DNA from: Mugil cephalus
Lineage: Eukaryota; Chordata; Actinopteri; Mugiliformes; Mugilidae
Assembly: GCF_022458985.1 (NCBI RefSeq)
Contig: NC_061773.1
Span: 21,052,001 to 21,116,000, forward strand
DNA: 64,000 nt
Direction: 5' to 3'
Positions 42,464 to 64,000 of the stretch are shown here, piece by piece. Both the position numbers and the translations under genes were made by a program. A model generated the notes under the pieces. That model did no database searches. It was not told the DNA's origin and saw only the letters and a list, made by a program, of their open reading frames with translations. Position 1 is the first letter of the stretch. Every line of letters starts with the position of its first letter.

Positions 42464-43074
42464 GTTTACATGCCGAGCTTAATTGAGCTATGCTCAAAAT
42501 TCGACTTTCTGACTACAGTCCTTGTCCCAGTTTTCATGCAGCGCAAGAAAATCGAATAACTGTTGTCCTCCTCCACACTAGGTGGCGATATGGGTCTTTT
42601 CAGCAGGTTAATACCACGTTAATACGGCCCGATTTCCGGTTGACCTATCACGTCGTATAATAAACAAGAGTCGTTAATGCAGCAGGCCGGCGTTTCAAAC
42701 AACAACCAGACGGATAATACCGCATTTTTTAATGTCGTACGTAATGTGCGCGTTAATTCTGGTGCAGGTAAGATATGCGCTATCCCTCAGACAGTTATTC
42801 TTCTACTGCGGCCGGCTTTCTTCGATGTTTTTGTTCCGGGGTCACACGGCAGCGCTGCGGTTATGGAGCATGCGCGCACGCATTATCCGATGAAAAAATG
42901 CGATTCACTGTATACATGCCGGAAAACCGAATACCAATCGCATTATCTGGGTGTCTCAGTCGGATAATGAGAACTCCTATTTTAATCGGAATAACGTGTT
43001 TACATGCACTTAAATTCTCCTGTTATAGTCCGATTAAGGCAATAATTCGTTGTTTTTTTCACGTGCATGTAAAC
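42464..43074. mobile_element. Non-autonomous element with GTTTACATGC termini
   Basis: Begins GTTTACATGC and ends GCATGTAAAC (10-bp inverted ends). It has a further internal GTTTACATGCACTTAAATTC at about 42998 and CGATTAAGG/CGGATAAT motifs. It resembles an abundant fish MITE. It is CpG-rich and so appears as open frames of 90-160 codons, which I do not call genes. Target duplication is not evident. Confidence 0.6.
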
Positions 43075-44452
43075 GTACTGAGCAAGCGTGTGAGCGCGTG
43101 TGTGTGGGGAGGGTGTGGTTGTGTGTTGGCTGTTGCTATTAGATCTACTGTACATTCCTGGCATGCTCACATTCATCGCAGCACAGAGCTGGGGGATGGA
43201 AGGAAGAGAGGGGAGGAGTTAGTCTCATGGAGACGCAGGCATATGTCCGACTGTTAGAAGAAACTCACACGTTTTGTAGGAGGTGAGAAGACGACAGACT
43301 GTACCGCCTGCATACACATGTAAGTCTTGTTTCCATTTAGATTGTCAGCAGAGATCATTTAATAATGCATCATTTTTTTGTTGTTTTCCGCTTCTAAGAA
43401 GACTTTACTCATGTGTTGCCAAAGAGAGACGGCAACTCAGTCTGGTTTTAAATTCTGGTTTGGACCGTGGACCGTGAGCTTGCAAAAGAACAAAGACTGC
43501 ATTTAGTGGCACATGAACAATAGTAATACTTGGATTTTTTTGCAAAACAAAGAATGCATATTTGATATTTCTTTATATTCTGATGTTTCTCATTGTGCTC
43601 TTTGTTCTTTGTGTATATTTTATGATATGCTTTGCTGTAGATGGAATGCAGACAGATAGTATGCACAGCATGCAACAGTTATGCCTGCACTACACTGAGC
43701 AAATATGAACGTGAGTGTTCATGCAGCCATGCCAAAACTAATCTGCATTTCCTCTGGTTTTATGTTGAAACAATGCCAAAGTAAAGGTTAAAGTCCCAGG
43801 GCTCTTACCTTTTGTGACACAGCTCTTAACCCCAAAGCAGTTGCCATGCAACTCAAACTCCAAATCAAAAGGAATTACTTCAACCTCTACTGGTCTTTCA
43901 CAGTTGCATTTTCAGTGCCAGGTAGAGTCCTTTCCAACCATGCTCTTCACTGCTTTCTAACTGAAGGAGCTCTTGTTTGGGATTCTGGCTGTGCTTCTCT
44001 TTTTTTTTTCTCCACTGCATTTCATTTATTCTTCACATATCTGCTTCACACAATTTGTCGCTGAGAGTGGGAAAGCTGCACATAAAGCACTGTGTGATGT
44101 GTTTACCAGTGTTTATTGCACTTGATGTGAACTAATATCCTGCTGCGATATCATCATTTTGACCTGTGTGTGGGTGTACAGCTTGGACATGGCAGCAGCA
44201 GCTGACAGAGAAGACAGTAGTAGCAGTAGGAGTACTATACACAGCATAGTAAACACCCATCTCATTAGCACAACACAAAGGGAGAGGTAGGTAGGGCGAG
44301 GAGAGACATGAGAGAGCTTTCATTTATCTCATGCAGATGTGGTGTTATTGAACTGACTGTGCTTGTGGTCCATTAATCACAGCCTCGCTCCATAATGCAG
44401 TGCTGCATGCTGTAACCATGCTGAATTGATGATAAAGATCTTTGTTTCGCAG
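43075..44452 (+). other. comt upstream region, probable non-coding first exon
   Basis: An acceptor (TTTCGCAG) at 44445-44452 precedes the comt start codon by one base, so a 5' non-coding exon must exist. Candidate donors are GTGAGAAG at 43282 and GTAAGTC at 43320. I cannot place the start site. Confidence 0.35.
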
Positions 44453-44453
44453 G

Positions 44454-47400
44454 ATGTGGCTGACTCTTCTTTACAGCTGTGCCGGCGGGGCAGCTCTTTT
44501 GTATGCACTGTACAGATGGGTGATTCCCACTGTTGTGCAGTATCACGCAGGACTGGCGCTGATTTGGCACATCGCGATTGTGGAGCGAATGCTGGACACA
44601 CTGACCCAGTCCACACGTCCTCAGGTGAGTCGGCCGCGGTGACTAGTCTGGCGTGATGTAATCCTGCAAGCACAGGAGGCTAAGAGATGAATAGTCGTGA
44701 TTCAACCTGACAGAAAATTGGGCTCTGACTCATGCCACTGTTTAAAAAACAGTAGGAAAAAAAAGAAGCCGGGTGCAGTTCAGCAATATATTTATCACAA
44801 AACAGCTGACCTGTAACAGGTAGTAGTTTATTCCATTTACACTATAATGGCTCCACTCTATCTTTGTGTCTCACCACCCTGCTATTGTGCATATTGGCTC
44901 TCTATAAAAGGGTTGTTAGTAATGTAAGTTACACCTGTGGTTGTCCTGCAGCCAAAAGCCTCTGACATGCAGTAAAAATAATCTGATCCCGTGAGAATAT
45001 AACCTGAGGGCATGTGGTGTGTGACAGAGATAAACTATCTTTGGAAATTATTTGGAAAAGGTCAGACATTTTAGTAATCTCCACTCATCACAGCAATAAA
45101 TCTGTACACATGAAATATATGTCTGTCATGTAAGGTGTTTCTATTTATCTGTTTAACCTCCTGAGACCCTGCGTCCTCATATGGGGACGTTAAGTTTTAG
45201 GTTTTATTGCAGCTTATTCAGCTTCATTTAAACCCATTGTCCTCATTAGTGGAAACTTCACTCTGCCATCTAGCAAAGGTTAAAACTTATTTACTTATGC
45301 TTATTAACATTTCTAGTTTGATGTAATGCAATTAGCAATTTTTACTAATTAGCAAGTACTCGTTTGAGGACATTGGGACTTCTTCTGTCATTGCACAGCC
45401 ATGTTCAGGTATTAAAATAAACAGTTTTTATTTTTTCACACATTGGTGACTTCTTTATAATATGAATATTGAAATAATCCCAGTGACATCGTTTTATTCC
45501 CCCATATGATGCTTCGTTTTTGTACGTCTTAGGTCCTACTAATCACAAATTAAAAAATGCATACCAAATAAAAGCTCGGATTCGGACTCGGAGCAGATTT
45601 GGAGACTGAAAGTTGTCTGTTTGAACCCCTTAAATAATTTGGAAATGTTTTAAGACACGTCCCATGGGTCATCCTATAACATTTAGTTATTCCAGAGGCT
45701 CTGTAGCTAAGGTAGAGATTTGAAAGTTAGAAGAGAAACATGAAGTCAGCCTCTTGAGAAGGTACAGCCTATACAGTACACTCAAGTAGTTAATGAGCTA
45801 ATGAGAAACAGCTGCTCTGGAAGGTAGAAGATCACAGTGGTGATCAGCTGACGAGAAGCAGGTGTGCAGGGGCAGGACACGTGGTGAGGTTAGATTAGTA
45901 TGAAGAATAACGCTGCATTTAAATGCTGTTGTGTTCATGAATAAACCTTACAGCCTCCTCTTGTGGTCTTCACAACCTCATAAGAGACCCACTTTTCACA
46001 AGGAATCTAATTTATATTATATTACACACTGATCCACCATAAAATATTAAGATCACTGTCAGGAGGATTAAATAACTATTAAGTTAATTAAGCATCTTGT
46101 GACAATGCAATGTTCTTCTGGTAAATGTTTGGACCTGGCATTCATGTGGATGTTACTTAAACATGTACCACCCAAATAGACCGGACAAGGCATCCCCACC
46201 CACCAACGTTTTAGGAACAACTCAAAAAACATGAGAACAGCACAGGGTGTCGACCTAGATCCGAAACTGATCAAGTAAGGTCCACAGAGACCCCTCCCCT
46301 CAGCCCATAGGACCCAAAGGACCCCTTCACAGGACACCCTCAGAAAGCCCATGTCCATTCTCTGATGAGTCAGAACTAGTTTAGAGGCACAAAGGAGACC
46401 CACACATTATTAGGAAGGTGGTCATAATATTACGCCTGATTGGTGTATGTTATACGCCTTGAATCTGTCTGAAAATCTTGATCGTCACATAACATCAAAC
46501 CATCACAAATCTCGTCCACAAAGCTGCCTATGTGCAGTTTTCAGCTGTTTCAACTGAACTGTACATACGTACACATATGAATGAAGAAAGACGAACAACA
46601 TGATATATATGTGCTACAACAAAGCAGAATAAACTGGAGAGGGGGAAACAACAACCAAAGTGCTAAGTGTCAGTGCAAATATTAATTTATTTGATCCCTT
46701 TAATAACATTTTGAAATCCTTCTTTTGCCTTTTACAAGGTAAATGGTTCAGTTTTTGTCTTCCCTTCCAGCGGATCCTAGCTGCAGTAAAGAAAAACGCC
46801 ACTAGAGGAGACCCTCGCAGCGTGGTCAAAGCCATCGATCAGTTCTGCAGGCAGAGGGAGTGGGCCATGAATGTGGGGGATGAGAAAGGTACTGATTCCT
46901 CATTACGTGACTCTGTGTGTTTTAAACCGTTACCTCAGTTGACTTGGCTTTATATATTTTTGTCCCTTTGTTTTTCGCCACAGGCTGTATCCTTGACGCA
47001 GTTGTGTCTGAGGTAAACCCAGCCACAGTGCTGGAGCTGGGGACCTACTGTGGCTACTCCACGGTGCGGATCGCCAGCCTGCTGCCACCTCATGCCAAAC
47101 TCATCACTCTCGAATTTAACCCGGCCGCTGCTGCGATCGCTCGTCAGGTCATTTCTTGGGCAGGAGTAGAAAACAAGGTAAACGCAAATGTCTGAGAGAA
47201 ACAGAATTTCCACAGTGTGTCTGTTCCAGATGAAGACACGTGTCTTCTTCTCAGGTCCAGTTAGTTGAGGGAGCGTCTGGTGACTTGATCCCCAAAATGA
47301 AGGAGCAGTTTGGGGTGCAAACGTTTGATTTGGTGTTCTTGGATCACTGGAAAGATCGCTACCTTCCTGACACAAAGCTGATGGAGGCAAGTTTGTTCCA

Positions 47401-47654
47401 CTCATATTATGCAGATGAAGCTCTTTTCTTTCTCTGTTATCACACTCACATTGTTAGTTTTTTTTGTTAATCAGGAGTGTGGCCTCCTCAGAAAAGGGAG
47501 CATCTTGCTGGCGGATAACGTCATCTGCCCCGGGACGCCTGACTACCTTGAGTACATTCGTAACAGTCCACGATATGAAAGCCAGTACTTCAAATCTCAC
47601 CTGGAGTACACCAAAGTGGAGGACGGCTTGGAGAAATCTGTCTTCTTAGGATAG
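44454..47654 (+). CDS. comt: Catechol O-methyltransferase, membrane-anchored form
   Basis: Transfers a methyl group from S-adenosylmethionine to catechols such as dopamine, using Mg2+. Exons: 44454-44624, 46771-46888, 46984-47177, 47255-47386, 47475-47654; 264 residues against 271 for human MB-COMT. The N-terminus has a hydrophobic anchor ([18 protein letters not shown], 3-20) as in the membrane form. Landmarks: [11 protein letters not shown] (87-97), SAM-binding [14 protein letters not shown] (about 112-125), metal and substrate residues in [13 protein letters not shown] and [10 protein letters not shown], and EKSVFLG at the end. MNVGD, DHWKDRY and the closing segment exclude the hearing-related TOMT. 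Fish have comta and comtb and I cannot say which this is. The fourth intron starts with GC (47387). Confidence 0.93.
45157..45578 (-). mobile_element. piggyBac-like MITE, copy 3, 5'-truncated, reversed
   Basis: Starts after TTAA (45153-45156) with CCTCCTGAGACCC and runs as the reverse complement of copies 1 and 2. Homology fades near GCATACCAAATAAAAGCTCG and the other CCTCCTGAGACC end is missing, so it has lost one terminus. Confidence 0.75.
46024..46447. mobile_element. Deleted DNA-transposon relic (TACACTGAT...ATTGGTGTA ends)
   Basis: The left end TACACACTGATCCACCATAA and the right end GGTGGTCATAATATTACGCC then TGATTGGTGTA form imperfect inverted termini. The interior (TGACAATGCAATGTTCTTCT, GGACCTGGCATTCATGTGGA) matches a dispersed fish element I recall with AGGAAGGTGGTCATAATGTT near its end. 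A 111-codon minus frame here is part of the repeat. Confidence 0.6.
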
Positions 47655-47850
47655 TTCTGAGCAGAAAGTGTCATGTTTTAGACAGGTTATAGTCAGCATC
47701 AGACCTTCATTGTCATGGATTTACTTCTGCTGTGTTGATTTTAAATAATGACGTGAGAGGAAAATCTTTTGTTGTGTGCTTTATACCATTTTCTCTTTTA
47801 CTTCATTTTAACAGTGCCACATAATAAAAACACAAAACATTGGATTGCAT
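47655..47850 (+). other. comt: comt 3' UTR with poly(A) signal
   Basis: Short 3' UTR with AATAAA at 47823-47828. Confidence 0.55.
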
Positions 47851-49000
47851 TGCATTATTTCTAGAGTGTGTCACTTCAACATACATATTCAGTCTCCATC
47901 TGGCATACTATATTGTACAAACATATTTCCTATTTCACTTGACACTGAATCTCTTCAGTCCATATATTATGAGTCAGTTGCTCTATGGTATTTTTATTTA
48001 TTTTATTAACTTTATTACTTTATTTAACCAGGCGAGCTCACTGAAATAGAGAATCTCCTTTTTGTTTGGTTTGTTGGACTCAAAATGGTTCAAAGCAGTG
48101 ACAAACCACAAAGCTTTCAAGTTTCTTCTCTTTGAGAATTGCAACAAAGCTGTCAAATGGGATCAGATCAGGCAATTTTAAGACAGCCTGCAAGGGATTC
48201 CAAGCATATAGGGAGCGAGCGAAATGCCCTTTTCCCCCGTTTCTGGGAACACTCGAGGGACAGCCAGTGTAAGGAAGTCGGACGATCGTAGTGTATGGTG
48301 TCGTCGGTTCCTTATCAAGTAGACCACACCAAGGAGAGCTTTTCTTTAAAAAAATAATAATAATAATAATATATATATTAGCACTTCACATGACTTGCTC
48401 ATTTGCAATAAGCAAATGAGTATTCTCCCTGAACTATACAATTACAGGGCAGAGACAAAAGACATGAATGATCTACATCTGCAACTCCATAATGTTTAGA
48501 CCATGACTGCTTCATTGATAAAAAAAAAAAAAAGACCTCCAATTGTGGCTGTGAAATTTAGGATGATGTTGTAGATTGTTGTCCATGTATAAAACCATTA
48601 AATTTGGATGCACTCTTGGAAGCCGTACCATATATGTTGGTACAATAGACGGCAGTAGTGATACTACTGTACATTTGAGCTTCTAATTGACAGATGAGCT
48701 GCAAACTGATCTGGGGGGGGGGGGGGGTTACTTTCCCCAGAGCATCAACCCAAATCAATAATAAATCTAATCCAGCTGCATTCTGCGGTGCAGAAAAAAT
48801 TGTTTTGTGTCCTGATCATCTCTACCATTGTGCCAGCGTTGACAGGTGTGTGTGTGTGTGAAAGCGAGTGTGTGCCGGCGTGCTTGTGTGTGTGTGTGTG
48901 TTTAGTATGAATCAAATTGCTGCTCATCTAATCTCTCAAAGTGACGGAGTTCCATCGCGCGGGGGAAGGGGGAGGGGTCTGCATTTGCTTTGGCCGTATG
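47851..49000. other. Intergenic spacer, comt to grm6, with simple repeats
   Basis: About 48010-48330 (TTATTTAACCAGGCGAGCTC, GCGAAATGCCCTTTTCCCCC, GACAGCCAGTGTAAGGAAGT) looks like a decayed fish repeat. Simple tracts follow: (AAT)n at 48350-48370, a 14-base G-run at 48714-48727 and (TG)n at 48846-48900. Confidence 0.45.
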
Positions 49001-49128
49001 AAAAAAAAAAAGAAAAAAAAGTGGGCTAGTCCACCTAGTGCTTTCTTCACAGACGCCTGCATGATAATCCCAATCTGTGGCCATTAGTGCTCTGAGAGAG
49101 GGAGTGAGGAGAGGGTTCAACAGAGGGA

Positions 49129-49232
49129 GAGGAAGAGAGAGAGAGAGGGAGAGAGAGGGAGGGGGGTGCCTAGACAGAGATGCACACAGAGGAAAAAGAA
49201 CGAGAGAGAGAGAGAGAGAGAGAGGGAGAGCT
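49129..49232. repeat. (GA)n-rich purine tract in the grm6 leader region
   Basis: Nearly pure GA/GGGA runs, interrupted at 49166-49200. GA tracts near promoters can take non-B forms or bind GAGA-type factors; no such role can be shown here. Confidence 0.8.
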
Positions 49233-49399
49233 TTTAAGGGATTTGGCAGTGATTTGTAGAATCTCACTGCTGTAATGTTGCGCTTTTTCTGCACTTTTCT
49301 CTGATTCTGCCATGACACCGTACCCTCCAGCCTCAAAGCTCACGGTTCTCATCTTGTCTCCAGAAATCACGGCTGCTTCTTTTTCAGGCCGTTGATTTT

Positions 49400-49595
49400 T
49401 TCTAGTGTGTTTTTTTGGTTATTTCTGTGAGTGCACGCACACTATCTGAGATGATAGAGGATTTACTTTTGGTGAGCAGAGGAGAGCCTTGCCTCTAAAA
49501 ACATATACAATCACATTTTGGACCATGGACGGAGGCCTGCACGGAGGAGCTCATGTGAAGGATAAAGTCAGCGGTGGTCGATGAAGAATGGGCAG
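49400..49595 (+). promoter_or_regulatory. grm6: Putative grm6 5' non-coding exon
   Basis: A donor (GGGCAG|GTAGGAGG, GT at 49596) precedes the coding exon's acceptor (CCCCCAG, 50718-50724). An ATG at 49581 in this exon, if spliced to 50725, reads 17 codons and stops, so it would be an upstream ORF. The 5' boundary of the exon is unknown. Confidence 0.35.
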
Positions 49596-50780
49596 GTAGG
49601 AGGCAAGGAATTTCTCTTCTTGCTTGTTTCCTGTGATCATATTTCCCATTAGTCTGCAAGAGTTGTGGGATTCACGTTGCTAAGGTTTTTGCACGTTCAC
49701 ATCACATTCTTACTGATTTGGAGAATCTCCAACTGATTTCCATGATTCACAAGTAAAGTGCAGAAAAAAATGGAGCATCTTAAATGTTTAAGTTTGCATT
49801 GCAGTGTAAGGACATGAGGTGTAAAATTTGCTGTGCCCAAATATAAACAGATTTGCTATTCAGTTCAAAGCTGTGGGTTTTTTCAACCACCCTCGTGCAG
49901 GTATAATTAACTTGCTCCAGCTTTTGGAGCATGAAATCCTGTGAAGGTTTAGGGATGTTTTCTGTTTTGCAAAATTTATAGTGTTTTCCATCATAGGCTC
50001 TCAGCTCTTCGGGATAAAAGCTCCCAGTATTCATTCTGTGTCATCCGGCATGCTTTCTAAAAGTCTTATTTCGGCCACAGCTTAAGTGTGTACTTACACT
50101 CGTGGCTTATATTTTGGCATTTGTCTTACATTTTCTCGGCTCCGCGTCAAATCGTAAGTGAGACTCTAAGTTTAGTTTTGCATCTATACGCATTCCCGCT
50201 TCTAGCGCTGACCCTGTGAACTCCACAGATCTGCTAAAATATCCCAATCATGATGACGAGAATTGTGAAGAAACATTTCTTATAATTATCCTGAACACAT
50301 TTTTCATTTCCTAACATAGACGGATACACATCTCTCTATCTCACACAGGGGCATGCAGAGTAACAGTATTAAAATATATAAAAAGATACAAAAAATACAG
50401 AAGAGGTGTGTGTATGTGATGCAGTGCATGTGTATGATAAGGTGCATTTGCACAAAAAGACAGAACTATTTAGTAAATAGCAACTATTTATTTCTCTTGG
50501 TTAGTTTTGTTATAATTCTTGATCCTGCTTTAACTGATGATACAATTTGGTGCTACGTGGAGAAAATTAAACTGAATATAAAGCCGTCTTCAGTTAAAAA
50601 CTGAAGACAACCAGCTTTAAAACTCTTTTACTGGGAAGCTTGGAAGGATATGATCTAGCAGTCAGTCATCTTGTAGCATGCCGTGCACTGTGATGTGTTG
50701 ATAATCAGATGTTAACACCCCCAGGTGTCAAAGGTAGAGGGAGTGGCCTGGTGCTGTCAGTAACTCTGCTGGTCATCATC

Positions 50781-60906
<10,126 letters not shown>

Positions 60907-61170
60907 AACGGCACAGAGTGACACGGCGAGGTGGTGAATGAGAAGTCAGCATTTACTCTAGCTTTTAGCTGGGTGCCCCCCCCCCCTCCCACTTTATCCT
61001 CTATCTGTGGACTGAAACACCAGCAAAGACACTTGGGGACAGTGTTTCTTTCACCGAATCTGGAATGAAGCACAAAAGTAAACACGGACAACTTTTTAGC
61101 ACGCTTGAACCGAGAGGACGCCGAACGATCTTGAATGAACCTTAAATAAATTTTTCTTTTTTTCATAATA
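60907..61170 (+). other. grm6: grm6 3' UTR (at least)
   Basis: AATAAA at 61145-61150 follows the TGA by about 240 bases. A 19-base A-run lies just downstream (about 61225-61243), so a longer UTR cannot be excluded. Confidence 0.45.
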
Positions 61171-62753
61171 TCATGCAACAGCTAAAACTGACCAGAAGGT
61201 GTTGTAGTTTTAAATCTCCCTCGGAAAAAAAAAAAAAAAAAAAGAAAAGTAAAGAGAAGAAAGGAAAAAACGGAAATGGGGATGGATTAAATGGGGACCG
61301 TCGCCCCTACGGAAAGATGTTCGTGTATGTTGAATCCCCTTGGGGTTAATGAATAGTTGCTGTTCTCTGGTTCCACAAACACTGCATGGATTGTGTGTTT
61401 TATGTCTACATGAATGTTTTTGAAATACTGTTTATGTGAGGGGGTGACGTGAGTTTTATCTGCCAACCGGACTGGAAGGAAGTAGCTCTTAAAATGCACC
61501 ACGTTGTCACCAAATCTCCTGGGAAGATGTGATGTACCACAAAAAAAAAAATATTACCACTCAACTTCAATCAATATTCAGTCACTGGCGCAACTCACCA
61601 TCTTCAAATTGTGTTATAATTGCGGTTATTGTGGCCCCAGCAGATAGTGGAAACTAAAGAAGTTATGGGCGCAAACAGGATACGAGTGATGTGAACAGGA
61701 TGTTTGTCTTCTACCTGGTACTTTGACTCCTCCACAGTAGAAAACTATGTTTGGCATTTCCCCATATTGTCCACTAATCTGCTCTAAGGTCAGTGTGTAT
61801 GGTGCCAAGCCAGAGCCATAGACAAGCTACTTTTATGTTCATGCATGGGAACCTTGTAAGAGAGCTTCCACCCATCGACTGTATTTGAACTCCGTGCCAT
61901 GAAAGGTCCTCCGCGATAGCAACTTCATTTTAATTTCTGTAAGCGTTAGCATTCGGGTAACACTCAAAATAGGACCTCTAATCTGCCAGTGTATTATTTG
62001 CATTGTAATTTTTGTTGCATAATGCACAACTCAGGTTTTACTGCGCTGACATTGTTCTTGAGGATTTCCTTCTCTATCGGCAAAGCCTTTTCAACACTGA
62101 TTTAACATCGACCGTGTGTATTTTTACTCACAATGCAGGACTCTTGCCAGATTCACAAACAGTGTTTGTGCTGCCCTCTGCAGGAGAGAGCAGCTCAGTG
62201 AAATGCTTACGAATAAATGAACTGTTTTTAGACCCCACACCAATCTTAATAAAAAAAAATATTGTTTATTATTTGCGTGCTGGTTTACATCTGGACCACT
62301 GAAAGTAAAACACCTACAGTATAGCTACACGTAGGTCAATATGCGGAGACAGGTTTGAGGAATAACTGCTTATTTTTCTGCGCATGGAGAACAGACACAT
62401 CTGTGACAATCACACAGGACAAGTCAGTGGCAAATAAACTGGTTTCTCTCTCATATACAAGCATAAACAAACACCAACACATGTTCAGGAGAATGCTCCT
62501 TGCAAAAGGCTGGTCGGGTCCACAAACATGCTCACGTCAACACAAAAATAAAGGTTCAGCAGGTTTGTTGATGTCACCGAAAAGTCGAGACTCGTGGTCT
62601 GGACTGTGGGAGGATTGATTTTAAATAATAGTTCCTTTAAAGGATGTTTGGTTCCTGAGAGGCAGAACCGCTGCTCGACGAGTTCTCTGTCCCACAGCGG
62701 CACCAAACGCGATTCTTCACGCTTTCAATTCCCAACATTTAACGACAAAACAT
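61171..62753. other. Spacer between convergent grm6 and an unnamed minus-strand gene
   Basis: A/T-rich; I see no gene here. The left part may be extended grm6 3' UTR and the right part the 3' UTR of the minus-strand gene. Confidence 0.4.
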
Positions 62754-64000
62754 TCATTCGAGGAAGTCGTCCAGAGTCAGGCAAGGTGCGATCTTTGATG
62801 GAGGCCGGGTCACTTTTTTCCTTTTAGCCTTCATCAGCGGCCGAATCTCTGACAAAGGAGACTGGAGAGGAGTGGTTGGTTAAGGAAGGATCTGACAGAA
62901 TCTACTCAAGGTTTAGTGAATAAAAAGTAAATAACATTTATTTGGAGCTGGACCAGACGATGTTAACTGAAGTGTAACAAAACACCCTGAGGGCGCAGAA
63001 CAACTGTGAATAATGAACTATTGTAGCAATGATGTTTAATTGCATCTTCAAATCGATTTAGTTGAATGTCAGGTTGAGTCAGGCTTAATTCCACTTTCTA
63101 GTGTAAAGCTTGGAATCAGATTACACACATTAACAGAAGATTTTCTAATCAGGTTCATCTCCACCGCCTCAAACTTGCTCATTAGTGGGCTGCACAAAGA
63201 AATGTTATCTGGATTCTTGTGCCAGATCAGGGAGCATTAAACCCGCCACCTCACATGGGATCTCATCAGGAAGCAGATGTAAACAAAACAGATCCAGTCG
63301 TAAACAGTGTTAAGTTGCGATACGGGGGAAAAAATAAAACAGAGGGCCAAACAGCTGAAGCTCAGAAAGTATTCGTGAAGATGCAGCCAACGAGAGTCGG
63401 AGTTGTTTCAACAGTTTCAACAGTGGTGTGTGAGCAACTGTCGCATTTCTTTCTCAACTACCAAATGACTAACGTAGTAATTGAGATATCAAACATTATA
63501 TTTTATATTAACTGAGGAACCCCTGATGAGGAGGCAAGCAATTTTTGTGCAATTACACTTGATGAAAAGTCAGCATGGGTCCCTCAAATCCTTGATGCTG
63601 GTGAGTGCAGTTAATTTTTTTAGTTTTGGTTCTGGTTTTACAGAAACAAGTGAAGCAAGTTTCTGATGGGTTTTTACGCACAGAATTTCCTATTTAAACC
63701 TCATCTTTCCACCAGTGCCACCAGTAATGTGAATATTAGAATACTTCTAGAAACATGCACACAAGCAACACATATTGTTTTCCAAAGGATACAGGTTGGA
63801 TGAATTTAGTTCGTCCTCCTAATCCATCATAGCCAGTTTTGATCTGCAACAAAGAGCATTTGTTTCAACGAGAAGCTTCAAAGAACAAATGGCACATGGA
63901 AAGATGTTACGTTCAAGGGGATGGTTGTTGTTGTTGTACATACGGCTCCTGGCTTCCTGTGAGGATCCAACATGCTGCCAAAAGTTTTCTTTCTGAAGAG
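62754..64000 (-). CDS. Unidentified gene, last three exons, partial
   Basis: Three minus-strand exons join in phase 0: 64000-63944 (donor GTATGT), 63843-63793 (acceptor TTGTTGCAG, donor GTATCC) and 62861-62754 (acceptor CTCTCCAG), ending TGA at 62756-62754. Introns are 100 and 931 bases. The 71 residues are basic and soluble-looking: RKKTFGSMLDPHRKPGA, IKTGYDGLGGRTKFIQP, SPLSEIRPLMKAKRKKV, TRPPSKIAPCLTLDDFLE. KAKRKK could be a nuclear signal, and the end in LTLDDFLE looks like a deliberate C-terminus. I do not recognise the family. Its support is the phase match across two introns and the non-random composition, so it may be wrong in the middle exon. Its 5' part lies right of the window. Confidence 0.5.

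Larger units (their letters stand above)
44625..46770 (+). other. comt intron 1, holding two transposon relics
   Basis: A 2.1-kb intron carrying the reversed MITE copy 3 (45157-45578) and a second element (46024-46447). I see no exon or enhancer motif I can support elsewhere in it. Confidence 0.5.

Noticed and set aside
42677-43257. Two overlapping frames of 96 and 160 codons
   Set aside because: They lie mostly in the GTTTACATGC-ended element and its flank; the apparent coding potential comes from its CpG content.
46068-46403. 111-codon minus-strand frame
   Set aside because: Lies wholly inside the 46024-46447 transposon relic and shows no transposase motif.
44454-47654. TOMT (transmembrane O-methyltransferase) instead of COMT
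   Set aside because: Residues around [19 protein letters not shown] and the C-terminus follow COMT closely.
48902-49336. 144-codon minus-strand frame
   Set aside because: Produced by the (GA)n tract, read as SLSLSL repeats.
50709-50780. Upstream in-frame ATG for grm6
   Set aside because: It lies before the CCCCCAG acceptor and would be removed with the intron. Starting at 50781 gives a proper signal peptide.

Overview
This window is vertebrate nuclear DNA, almost certainly from a ray-finned (teleost) fish. Genes are split into short exons with GT-AG introns, intergenic distances are only 1-3 kb, and introns hold small DNA-transposon relics and microsatellites of types common in fish. No bacterial or viral gene organisation is visible, and I see no tRNA, rRNA or CRISPR array.

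Six recognisable genes lie on the plus strand. (1) cxxc1, 3' part only (78-2803): the CpG-binding subunit of the SET1/COMPASS H3K4 methyltransferase. (2) mbd1 (4957-15048): a methyl-CpG-binding repressor with an MBD and two CXXC fingers. Readers of unmethylated and methylated CpG therefore sit head to tail, the order I recall for human 18q21. (3) ccdc120 (25673-30789): a CUPID-domain cytohesin/centrosome adaptor whose first coding exon has only 49 bases. (4) An SRPK3-like SR-protein kinase (35755-42021). (5) comt (44454-47654): membrane-type catechol O-methyltransferase, with one GC-AG intron. (6) grm6 (50781-60906): a group III metabotropic glutamate receptor of retinal ON-bipolar type. At the right edge three phase-compatible exons on the minus strand (62754-64000) look like the 3' end of a seventh gene that I cannot name; it would converge on grm6.

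Exons were assembled by hand from splice signals, reading phase and remembered human orthologues. Each of the five complete models closes in frame: mbd1 849 aa, ccdc120 617 aa, SRPK 591 aa, COMT 264 aa, mGluR6 901 aa. Exon edges may be off by a base or a codon, and UTRs are tentative.

Non-coding highlights: three copies of one TTAA-flanked (piggyBac-like) 493-bp MITE, one nested in an older repeat; a 340-bp foldback element; other decayed elements; and a perfect 56-bp inverted duplication inside mbd1 that copies an exon end and its splice donor into an upstream intron in antisense. The genes do not form a pathway. Apart from cxxc1/mbd1 (CpG chromatin), they are neighbours by synteny only.
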